From positions 1 through 6,328 of the forward strand of contig CANHHI010000096.1 of NCBI GenBank assembly GCA_947460225.1: a stretch of DNA of 6,328 bases. The letters run 5' to 3'. This DNA comes from Flavobacteriales bacterium (GTDB lineage: Bacteria; Bacteroidota; Bacteroidia; Flavobacteriales_D; CANHHI01). Both the position numbers and the translations under genes were made by a program. Below the pieces are notes generated by a model. It saw only the letters and a program-made list of their open reading frames with translations. It had not been told where the DNA came from and did not search any database. This document shows positions 1 to 5,572 of this stretch, in pieces; position 1 is the first letter of the stretch, and the number at the start of each line of letters is the position of its first letter.

Positions 1-841
1 CGTGATAAACCTTTGGATTGCCAAGCTCCATAAGCAATCTATCCGCCACAAACTCTATGTACTGTGTCATGAGTTTTGCGTTCATGCCAATCAAATCCAC
101 GGGCAAAGAATCTGAAACAAATTCTTTTTCTATTTCCACGGCATCAGTAATGATTTTCTGCACTTCTTCTTTGGGCAACATCTGCACCAAGTGTTTGGTG
201 TAAAGCAAACAAGCAAAATCACAGTGCAAGCCTTCATCACGAGAAATCAATTCGTTGGAAAAAGCCAAGCCCGGCATCAAACCTCGTTTTTTGAGCCAAA
301 AAATAGAGCAAAAACTCCCCGAAAAGAAAATGCCTTCCACCGCAGCAAAAGCCACTAGCCTTTGGGCAAAATTGCCTTTGTCTATCCAGCGCAAAGCCCA
401 TTCGGCTTTTTTGGTTACACAAGAAAGCGTGTCTATGGCACGAAACAAATGGTCTTTTTCCGCATCATCTTTAATATACGTATCTATCAACAAAGAATAC
501 ATTTCGGAATGTATGTTTTCAATAGCTATTTGAAAGCCATAAAAAAACTTAGCTTCTGTGTATTGCACTTCTGAAAGAAAGTTTTCCGCTAGGTTTTCAT
601 TCACAATGCCATCGCTAGCCGCAAAAAAAGCCAAAACGTGCTTGATGAAATAACGCTCATTGTCATTGAGTTTTTCGTCCCAGTCTGTCAAATCTTGCCC
701 TAAATCCACCTCTTCCGCTGTCCAAAAGCTGGCTTCCGCTTTTTTATAAAACGACCAAATATCGTGGTGTTCTATCGGGAAAAGCACAAAGCGATTGCGG
801 TTTTCCGTTAAAATGGGTTCTACAAAGTTTTTATCCATCAT
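1..841 (-). CDS. nrdB: Ribonucleotide reductase class I, small subunit R2 (partial, C-terminus beyond window)
   Basis: This gene encodes the radical-generating subunit of aerobic ribonucleotide reductase, which works with the R1 subunit to make dNDPs from NDPs in the cytoplasm. Reverse translation from 841 gives 280 uninterrupted residues. All six di-iron ligands are visible: D77 (FAASDG), E108 and H111 (IENIH), E169 (AAVEG), E203 and H206 (RDEGLH). The radical tyrosine is Y115 (HSEMY). Residue spacing and wording follow the eukaryotic R2 type (mouse D139, E170, H173, Y177, E233, E267, H270) more closely than E. coli NrdB. About 45 residues, including the R1-binding tail, should lie beyond base 1. 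Two ATGs, at 841 and 838, can start it; an in-frame stop at 860-862 rules out anything longer. It is divergent from the oxidoreductase gene and has its own promoter. Family assignment is very secure. The tyrosyl-radical type is inferred from the retained tyrosine. Confidence 0.97.
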   Translation of the reverse strand, partial: MMDKNFVEPILTENRNRFVLFPIEHHDIWSFYKKAEASFWTAEEVDLGQDLTDWDEKLNDNERYFIKHVLAFFAASDGIVNENLAENFLSEVQYTEAKFFYGFQIAIENIHSEMYSLLIDTYIKDDAEKDHLFRAIDTLSCVTKKAEWALRWIDKGNFAQRLVAFAAVEGIFFSGSFCSIFWLKKRGLMPGLAFSNELISRDEGLHCDFACLLYTKHLVQMLPKEEVQKIITDAVEIEKEFVSDSLPVDLIGMNAKLMTQYIEFVADRLLMELGNPKVYH

Positions 842-871
842 ATATCTTTTGGGGAGGGTTTAATTCCAATA

Positions 872-903
872 CAAAGTTCCAAAAAAGCGAGCCATAAATC
901 AAA
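872..903 (-). promoter_or_regulatory. Probable nrdB promoter (Bacteroidota -33/-7 type)
   Basis: On the minus strand a TTTG (900-903) is followed after 20 bp by GAACTTTG (872-879). This fits the Bacteroidota pattern of a -33 TTTG and a -7 TAnnTTTG, with one mismatch (G for T) in the -7 box. A transcript would start near 865-868 and leave a leader of about 25 nt before the ATG at 841. No recognisable NrdR box was seen. The call is an inference from motif and spacing. Confidence 0.5.
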
Positions 904-1036
904 CTTTGCCAAAAGTGCAAAAACGCATAAAAACGAGTATTGGCAATTGTTACATGTAAAATGGGCGTAAAAAAAAAGTTTTGCACAGCTTGTTGAAAAA
1001 AATATATGCTTTGGAGTTTGCCTTTTTGTTTTTGTG

Positions 1037-1065
1037 TTGCTTATGGGCAAAAAATCGTACCTTTG
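1037..1065 (+). promoter_or_regulatory. Probable promoter of the oxidoreductase-rnpA pair
   Basis: A TTG at 1037-1039 is followed after 18 bp by TACCTTTG (1058-1065), an exact match to the Bacteroidota -7 consensus TAnnTTTG. Transcription should begin at about 1069-1072, which is where the preferred GTG start codon lies (1070). The message would therefore be leaderless or nearly so. If this promoter is real, the longer reading frames from 1034 or 1043 cannot be translated from it. Confidence 0.65.
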
Positions 1066-1069
1066 CCCC

Positions 1070-2131
1070 GTGAATAAACGCAAAGTGTTGATTGTTGGGC
1101 AGGGTATAGCGGGAAGTGCGCTAGCATCTTGTTATGCCAAGCGTTCTGATGTTTTGCTTCATGTGCTGGACAAAGGTTTAGTGCATGGCAGTTCTGTGGT
1201 GGCAGCTGGCTTATACAATCCCATCGTGTTTAAACGCTTAACGAGCAGTTGGCAGGCGAGCATCTTACTGGATAGCATGCGCAACTTCTTTCAAGAGCAA
1301 GAAAAATTGTTGGGCGAGCGATTTTTGTTTGATGCCCCTATCTATAAACTATTCACCGAGCAAAGGGAAATAGATTTTTGGCAAAAAAAACAAAAAGAAC
1401 CTGAATTATCTGTTTTTTTAGGCGATGTAGAGCCTGTTTGCAACACTTTGATGCTTGGTGCGCAAATCATCGCCATGGCAAAAGTTTTGCAAAGCGGTTG
1501 GATAGACGTAGCAAAATGGCTCCATGCTTATCGGCAATTTTTGCTTGGTCAAAATATATTGCGCCAAGCCGATTTTGTAGCAGAAGATTTGGCGTATAAC
1601 GATGAAACTTTGTTTTACAAAGGCGAACAGTATGATGAAATTATTTTGTGTCAAGGTGCAGTGCAGAGCAAATTTTTTCAGGATTTGCCTTTTAATAATG
1701 TAAAAGGCGAGGTTTTGACGGTGCAAAGCAATACCCAAAGCCAAAAAACATGGAGTAAAGATATTTTTTTCTTGCCCACGGCGCAAACCAATACAGGCTT
1801 TTTATATAAAACAGGCTCCACTTTTGACTGGCAAGACAAAAACACGCTACCCACAGCGCAAGCACGCTTGTCATTGGAAGAGGCTTTGCAAAAAATTTGG
1901 CAAGCGGATTATACCGTCGTCGCACAAGAGGCGGGCATTCGCCCCGTGTCCATAGATAGACGCCCTTTTTTGGGCAGACACCCAAGCATAAAAGGCTTGT
2001 CTATTTTTAATGCTTTGGGCGCAAAAGGCTTGATGTTAGCCCCATATTACGCCGAGCATTTGTATAAACACCTAGAAGAACAAGAAGAATTATCTAAAAC
2101 CGTTGATATAAAACGCTTTGAAAGAAACTAA
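1070..2131 (+). CDS. FAD-dependent oxidoreductase, DAO family
   Basis: The product is a 353-residue DAO-superfamily flavoenzyme (the glycine oxidase/D-amino-acid dehydrogenase fold, also the C-terminal half of MnmC), likely oxidising an amine or amino-acid-like substrate. The N-terminal Rossmann motif GQGIAG is at residues 10-15, and the strand-2 acid is in HVLDKG at about residue 34. The family's C-terminal FAD/substrate signature appears as AGIRP..DRRPFLGRHP from about residue 288, followed by the glycine-containing GAKGLMLAP near 317. There is no signal peptide or membrane segment, so it is cytoplasmic. I chose the GTG at 1070 because the -7 box sits at 1058-1065 and this leaves the usual short lead-in to the dinucleotide fold. 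Starts at 1034 (GTG) or 1043 (ATG) would add 12 or 9 residues and are upstream of the predicted transcript start; GTG at 1085 is also possible. It overlaps rnpA by 14 bp. The fold is secure; the substrate cannot be read from the sequence. Confidence 0.88.
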   Translation: MNKRKVLIVGQGIAGSALASCYAKRSDVLLHVLDKGLVHGSSVVAAGLYNPIVFKRLTSSWQASILLDSMRNFFQEQEKLLGERFLFDAPIYKLFTEQREIDFWQKKQKEPELSVFLGDVEPVCNTLMLGAQIIAMAKVLQSGWIDVAKWLHAYRQFLLGQNILRQADFVAEDLAYNDETLFYKGEQYDEIILCQGAVQSKFFQDLPFNNVKGEVLTVQSNTQSQKTWSKDIFFLPTAQTNTGFLYKTGSTFDWQDKNTLPTAQARLSLEEALQKIWQADYTVVAQEAGIRPVSIDRRPFLGRHPSIKGLSIFNALGAKGLMLAPYYAEHLYKHLEEQEELSKTVDIKRFERN

Positions 2132-2528
2132 CAAACTTTACGCCTTGCCCAAAACAATGCGTCTTCACCTGCACAACGACTTGCAGGAATTTTTTGACAG
2201 ACCCAAGCGTTTGCAATACGGGAATTTTGTGTTTCAGTATAAAATGCTTTCCGAACCGTCTAATCAACTGCCTGTGCAATGGATTTTTATTGTGCCCAAA
2301 GCCAAACACAAGCGAGCCAACAAAAGAAACCGTTTGCGCCGCCGCTTGAAAGAACTCACCAGACTGCATGCAGGATTTTTGCAAGCCTTGCCCAACAACA
2401 AAAAAATAGGCATATCTTTGGCGTATTTAGGCGATATAGAAACGCCTTGGCAAGAGTTGGAACAAAATTTTTTGGAAGTCATTGCCAAATTTGCAGAAAA
2501 ACTCAAACATCTTTCGGATAGCAAATAA
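2118..2528 (+). CDS. rnpA: Ribonuclease P protein component
   Basis: RnpA binds the RNase P RNA and helps it remove 5' leaders from precursor tRNAs. The 136-residue product is within the usual range. The family signature, a basic helix with an RNR core, is clear at residues 65-79 (KRANKRNRLRRRLKE), following the strand WIFIVPK at 55-61. The N-terminal pattern YALPKTMRL matches the family's F-x-L-x-K-x-x-RL start. That segment needs the TTG codon at 2118, because the first ATG (2157) would remove it. The gene begins 14 bp inside the preceding oxidoreductase frame with no visible promoter or ribosome binding site, so translational coupling is likely. rpmH, the usual neighbour in many bacteria, is absent. 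The 3' end overlaps the convergent HD gene by 26 bp. Confidence in family is high; confidence in the non-ATG start is moderate. Confidence 0.92.
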   Translation: MKETNKLYALPKTMRLHLHNDLQEFFDRPKRLQYGNFVFQYKMLSEPSNQLPVQWIFIVPKAKHKRANKRNRLRRRLKELTRLHAGFLQALPNNKKIGISLAYLGDIETPWQELEQNFLEVIAKFAEKLKHLSDSK

Positions 2529-3732
2529 AATATTTGGTAACAGGCGCATAGCTGATGGAAAGCCCCAGCTCTTTGCGCACGGCGTACAATTCTTTGAGTT
2601 CGCCTGTTTTGCTGAGCACGTGAATGCCTTGTGTTTTTTTGTAAATATCGGTGGTGTAGCGTTCTTCCAAAAAATAATAGTGTAGGTCTTGTTCGTCTAG
2701 GTTTAGTTTATGTTGCAACTGTGCTTTAATGCTGTTTTTATAGTTTACATCAAAAATTTCCGTGGACACTTCCACTTTAAAAAGTCTGCGGTGCAAAAGT
2801 CTTTTGCATAAATCCGATAAAATAAAATCTTTGTGCCTTGTCCAAACCCGCATGGACGCAATGAGTTGCGCATCGTCCAGCATGGTAAAAGCATCAAGCA
2901 CGAGAGGATTTTTTTTAAAATCTTGTAAGCTGAGTTTTTCGTAGAGAAAAATCTTTAAAAAATCACTGGCAAATAAATCTTCGCCTTGTTGTGCCAATTG
3001 TTTCGCCCGTATAAAGACTTTCACCAGCATTTGCTCTGCGGCGATGACTGTTTTGTGCAAATACACTTGCCAATACATCAATTTGCGGGCGAGCAAAAAC
3101 TTTTCTATGGAATAAATCCCTTTTTCTTCCACACACAAAATATCATCTTTCACGTGTAGCATGTCTATAATTCTATCCACACCAACTTCTCCCTCCGACA
3201 CACCTGCATAGAAACTGTCTCGTTTTAAATAATCCAATCTATCCATATCCAATTGACTAGACACGAGCTGGCTTAAAAATTTTCTAGGATATTTGTGTTG
3301 GAAAATTTGCAGCGCCAAACTGAGTTTTCCTTGAAATTCTTCGTTGAGTTTTTCCATGAGCAAGAGCGAAACCTCCTCGTGCCCAACGCCTTCAATTAAA
3401 CTATGTTCCAAAGCATGCGAAAAGGGCGCATGTCCTATGTCGTGCAAAAGCATGGCGACCAGACACGCTTCGTGCTCTGCCGTACTAATATTTACGCCTT
3501 TTTTCTTGAGTGTTTCTAAGGCTTTATTCATCAAATGCGTGGCACCAATGGCGTGCAAAAACCGAGTTTGCACCGCACCTGGATACACCAATGCAGAAAG
3601 CCCCAATTGTTGAATGCCCCTGAGCCTTTGAAAATACGCATGATCCATTAACTGCGCTACTAAATCCCCATGCAGTTCTATCATGCCGTGCACAGGGTCG
3701 TTTATCATTTTTCTTTTACTCACCAACATCAT
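2503..3732 (-). CDS. HD-domain phosphohydrolase, SAMHD1/dGTPase-like (COG1078 type)
   Basis: This roughly 409-residue cytoplasmic metal-dependent hydrolase resembles SAMHD1 and bacterial YwfO, which split dNTPs into deoxynucleoside and triphosphate. Numbering here counts the TTG at 3735 as residue 1. The metal-binding H...HD...D set is complete: H61 in TRFLHAIG, H98-D99 in LLHDIGHAPFSH, and D165 in QLDMDRLDYLKRD. That last block lines up with the SAMHD1 segment around D311, K312, Y315 and D319; the SAMHD1 lysine is arginine here (R166), while tyrosine and aspartate are kept. The C-terminal half is a helical region with no motif I can name. I prefer ATG 3732 (ATG 3729 follows directly) over TTG 3735; ATG 3708 would cut into the conserved N-terminal INDPVHG segment. 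It has its own -7 box behind a terminator-like hairpin. Activity on dNTPs is inferred from family; substrate and allosteric control are unknown. Confidence 0.9.
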   Translation of the reverse strand: MMLVSKRKMINDPVHGMIELHGDLVAQLMDHAYFQRLRGIQQLGLSALVYPGAVQTRFLHAIGATHLMNKALETLKKKGVNISTAEHEACLVAMLLHDIGHAPFSHALEHSLIEGVGHEEVSLLLMEKLNEEFQGKLSLALQIFQHKYPRKFLSQLVSSQLDMDRLDYLKRDSFYAGVSEGEVGVDRIIDMLHVKDDILCVEEKGIYSIEKFLLARKLMYWQVYLHKTVIAAEQMLVKVFIRAKQLAQQGEDLFASDFLKIFLYEKLSLQDFKKNPLVLDAFTMLDDAQLIASMRVWTRHKDFILSDLCKRLLHRRLFKVEVSTEIFDVNYKNSIKAQLQHKLNLDEQDLHYYFLEERYTTDIYKKTQGIHVLSKTGELKELYAVRKELGLSISYAPVTKYFICYPKDV

Positions 3733-3733
3733 C

Positions 3734-3764
3734 AAATAAAATTTGCCACGCTAAGGTGGCAAAT
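3734..3764 (-). terminator. Terminator-like hairpin after the SRPBCC gene (possible operator)
   Basis: A perfect inverted repeat with 9-bp arms (ATTTGCCAC at 3741-3749 and GTGGCAAAT at 3756-3764) and a 6-nt loop starts 26 bp after the SRPBCC stop codon. Read on the minus strand, the stem is followed by TTTATTT, the arrangement of an intrinsic terminator for that gene. The plus-strand side has no T-run. The same dyad covers the -7 box and start point of the HD gene, so it could instead, or also, be a repressor operator. Confidence 0.65.
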
Positions 3765-3790
3765 ATACAAAAATATCTTAAACGGAGAAA
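3760..3790 (-). promoter_or_regulatory. Probable promoter of the HD phosphohydrolase gene
   Basis: On the minus strand TATATTTG (3760-3767) matches the Bacteroidota -7 box exactly. A TTTC at 3787-3790, one base from the -33 TTTG, lies 19 bp upstream. Transcription would start near 3754-3756, giving a leader of about 22 nt to ATG 3732. The -7 box overlaps the left arm of the hairpin at 3741-3764, so the transcript would begin in the loop and could not itself form that hairpin. Confidence 0.55.
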
Positions 3791-4444
3791 CTACACCACA
3801 TTTTCCAAACTATCTTCTTGCGCATCTTGTGGAGGCGTTTGTTCTTGCAAGCTGTCTTGAAGCATTTCCAAAGGTTCTTCCGTGGGCGTAGTTTCTGCTT
3901 GTTGTTCTTTGGCGTGGTCTTGCATGGCAACACGTTCTAAATTCATCAAGCCTTGGTTCATTTTCTGCTCTATTTTATCACGCATCAAAAAAGCCATCCA
4001 TCTAGCCACAGGATTTTTGCTGACTTTTACAGAAAATTTATATTGCACTTTTGTTGTGCCATCTTCTGCTGGATAAAGTTGCAGTGTGCCCAGTGCCACT
4101 TCTTTCATTTTATCAAATTCAAAAAGTGCGTTTATCCGATTGCTATCATCAGCCATATCCAAAGTAACTTTCCCAGATAGTCCATCTTTGCCTTTGCTTT
4201 TCCAAGCGTAATGGGCACCATGTCCTTTTGATTCGTCAGAAAAATGTTCTTCTATTACAGAGTCTATCTGACTAATGCCGTCCCATTCTTTCCAGCGGGT
4301 CAAATCCTGAATCAGATTAAACACATGCTGTCTATCTTCTTGCAAATTCATAGAACGCTCTATGTGCATCTCATCAGGCAGTAGCAAACCTACTGCTAAA
4401 AATACGGTAATGGCAATGATAAAACCAATTAAAATCCTTTTCAT
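3791..4444 (-). CDS. Membrane-anchored SRPBCC (polyketide-cyclase-like) protein with acidic tail
   Basis: The 217-residue product has a basic start (MKR) and one hydrophobic segment at residues 4-22, which fits a signal anchor or uncleaved membrane helix. An SRPBCC/START-like domain follows at about 26-175, of the type often named polyketide cyclase/dehydrase. Its hallmarks are IERSMNL, VFNLIQDLTRWKEW near 41-54, and the closing amphipathic helix around 148-172. Such domains bind hydrophobic ligands, and in Bacteroidota this anchored form is common and uncharacterised. Residues from about 179 to the end form a low-complexity tail rich in Glu, Gln, Asp and Pro with no expected fold. There is no lipobox cysteine. 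The ATG at 4444 is the only start that includes the whole anchor. It lies 40 bp downstream of pheS but has its own -7 box and a terminator-like hairpin after it. Domain call is likely; ligand and role are unknown. Confidence 0.8.
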   Translation of the reverse strand: MKRILIGFIIAITVFLAVGLLLPDEMHIERSMNLQEDRQHVFNLIQDLTRWKEWDGISQIDSVIEEHFSDESKGHGAHYAWKSKGKDGLSGKVTLDMADDSNRINALFEFDKMKEVALGTLQLYPAEDGTTKVQYKFSVKVSKNPVARWMAFLMRDKIEQKMNQGLMNLERVAMQDHAKEQQAETTPTEEPLEMLQDSLQEQTPPQDAQEDSLENVV

Positions 4445-4469
4445 ACGTTTACTTTTATAAAGGTTTACA

Positions 4470-4504
4470 CAAAGTTAAACAATTTTAGACAAATTGATGC
4501 AAAA
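4470..4504 (-). promoter_or_regulatory. Probable promoter of the SRPBCC gene
   Basis: On the minus strand TAACTTTG (4470-4477) matches the Bacteroidota -7 consensus exactly and would start transcription near 4463-4466, about 20 nt before the ATG. A TTTTG at 4500-4504, inside the end of pheS, lies 22 bp upstream and could serve as the -33 element. A second TTTG at 4490-4493 is too close (12 bp). Confidence 0.55.
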
Positions 4505-5501
4505 TTCTTTTATCATTTTCAAAAAATTGTCGAATATCTGTAATTTGATAACGCAACATGGCAATTCTTTCTATACCCATGCCAAAAGCAAAGCCAGTAT
4601 ATTTCTTGGAATCAATGCCTGAGGCTTCCAATACATTGGGGTCCACCATGCCACAGCCCATAATTTCCAGCCAGCCCGTACCTTTTGTAATTCTATAATC
4701 CGCCTCGGAGTTTAAGCCCCAATATACGTCCATTTCTGCGCTGGGTTCCGTAAAAGGAAAATAAGAAGGGCGCAAGCGAATTTGGCTTTTGCCAAAAAAT
4801 GCGGTGGTAAAATAACTCAAAGTTTGTTTCATATCTGCAAAACTTACGTTTTCATCAATATACAAGCCCTCTATTTGATGAAACATGCAGTGCGAGCGGG
4901 TAGAAATAGCCTCATTTCTAAACACCCTGCCTGGGCACAATGCTCTAATAGGTAAGGCTTGGCTTTCCATCAAGCGCACCTGTACCGAAGACGTATGCGT
5001 GCGCAAAAGCAAATCATCTTTGCCTCCAAGGCTTTCCATAAAAAAAGTGTCTTGCATATCTCTTGCGGGGTGGTCTGCGGGAAAATTCAGCGCAGAAAAC
5101 ACGTGCCAGTCGTCATCTATTTCTGGACCTTCGGACACGCTAAAACCTATATGTCTAAAAATATCTACAATTTCCTGCCTCACCTTGCGCAAAGGGTGTG
5201 TGCTGCCCAACGCCAATGGTGCAGGTTTGGTCAAATCCAAAACGTTTTCCGTTTTAGTTGTGCCATCTTGCAATTGACTTTTGAGGGCTTCTATTTTTGT
5301 TTCTGCCAATTTTTTAAGGGCATTGAGTTTTTGCCCCCACATTTTTTTTTCTTCGGCAGAAACTTGTTTAAATGCTTCAAAAAGTTCTGTGATTTTTCCT
5401 TTTTTGCCCAGTAAACCAATGCGGTGCGCTTCTAATTCCTGTGCATTTTTTGCTTGCAAATCACTTGCCAATTGCCAAAGCTGTTCAATTTGAGTTTCCA
5501 T
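4485..5501 (-). CDS. pheS: Phenylalanine-tRNA ligase alpha subunit
   Basis: PheS is the catalytic subunit of the alpha2-beta2 class II synthetase that charges tRNA-Phe in the cytoplasm. The 338-residue product is complete (E. coli PheS is 327). Residues 1 to about 85 form the charged, helical coiled-coil arm that contacts tRNA. The catalytic core follows with motif 1 around THPLRKVRQEI (residue 101 on), motif 2 around GRVFRNE to HQIEGLYID (about 191-216), the Phe-pocket segments FTEPSAE (250-256) and GCGMV, and motif 3 GFAFGMGIER (303-312). Alanine 305 in GFAFG corresponds to E. coli Ala294, the normal residue for Phe specificity. A short insertion (near YWGLNSEADYRITKGTG) relative to E. coli precedes GWLEIMGCG. 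The ATG at 5501 is chosen; an 11-residue TTG extension from 5534 would run through the -7 box. pheT is not adjacent, so the beta subunit must be encoded elsewhere. The leader is too short for E. coli-style attenuation. Confidence 0.97.
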   Translation of the reverse strand: METQIEQLWQLASDLQAKNAQELEAHRIGLLGKKGKITELFEAFKQVSAEEKKMWGQKLNALKKLAETKIEALKSQLQDGTTKTENVLDLTKPAPLALGSTHPLRKVRQEIVDIFRHIGFSVSEGPEIDDDWHVFSALNFPADHPARDMQDTFFMESLGGKDDLLLRTHTSSVQVRLMESQALPIRALCPGRVFRNEAISTRSHCMFHQIEGLYIDENVSFADMKQTLSYFTTAFFGKSQIRLRPSYFPFTEPSAEMDVYWGLNSEADYRITKGTGWLEIMGCGMVDPNVLEASGIDSKKYTGFAFGMGIERIAMLRYQITDIRQFFENDKRILHQFV

Positions 5502-5514
5502 AATTTTACAAGGG

Positions 5515-5522
5515 CAAAGATA
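5515..5522 (-). promoter_or_regulatory. -7 box of the pheS promoter
   Basis: On the minus strand TATCTTTG matches the Bacteroidota TAnnTTTG box exactly. It ends 13 bases before the pheS ATG, so the predicted start point (about 5508-5511) leaves a leader of only 7-10 nt. No good -33 TTTG was found at the normal distance; the nearest (TTTG, 14 bp upstream) is too close. Confidence 0.55.
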
Positions 5523-5572
5523 ATAAAAATACAACCCAAATCATTGAGCTGTATAAAAAATTTTCTATATTG

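Larger units (their letters stand above)
842..1069. other. Divergent intergenic control region
   Basis: This stretch of about 228 bp separates the divergent nrdB and oxidoreductase genes and has no supportable gene. Besides the two promoters it holds a perfect 10-bp palindrome TTACATGTAA (950-959). It also has a 7-bp inverted repeat, TTGCCAA/TTGGCAA (906-912 and 940-946), and an 8-bp inverted repeat, GTGCAAAA/TTTTGCAC (915-922 and 979-986). Short A-tracts at 911-914, 919-923 and 929-933 lie about one helical turn apart, so the DNA may be bent. These could be regulator sites for either gene, but the region is AT-rich and some dyads are expected by chance. Confidence 0.45.

Noticed and set aside
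1034..1069. Longer flavoprotein starting at GTG 1034 or ATG 1043
   Set aside because: The extension contains the -7 box TACCTTTG and is not needed for the FAD-binding fold. It remains possible if another promoter lies upstream.
842..1069. NrdR box upstream of nrdB
   Set aside because: No pair of sequences matching the NrdR consensus was found; TTACATGTAA does not fit it.
838..1083. Minus-strand 81-codon open frame across the divergent intergenic region
   Set aside because: It runs through both predicted promoters, overlaps the flavoprotein start, has no family resemblance, and ends inside the nrdB start codons in another frame.
1418..1985. Minus-strand open frames of 122 and 97 codons
   Set aside because: They are antisense to the clearly coding flavoprotein and show no family features.
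4885..5414. Two plus-strand open frames of 130 and 151 codons
   Set aside because: Both lie antisense to the conserved pheS core, are cysteine/phenylalanine-rich in the way typical of reverse-strand shadows, and have no promoter or recognisable motif.
5502..5534. Longer pheS product starting at TTG 5534
   Set aside because: The extra 11 codons contain the exact -7 box TATCTTTG and resemble no PheS N-terminus.
5502..5572. Attenuator, T-box or terminator between the lipoprotein gene and pheS
   Set aside because: The predicted pheS leader is only 7-10 nt, there is no Phe-rich leader peptide, and the only dyad (TATA with A/T runs near 5550-5568) has no GC stem.
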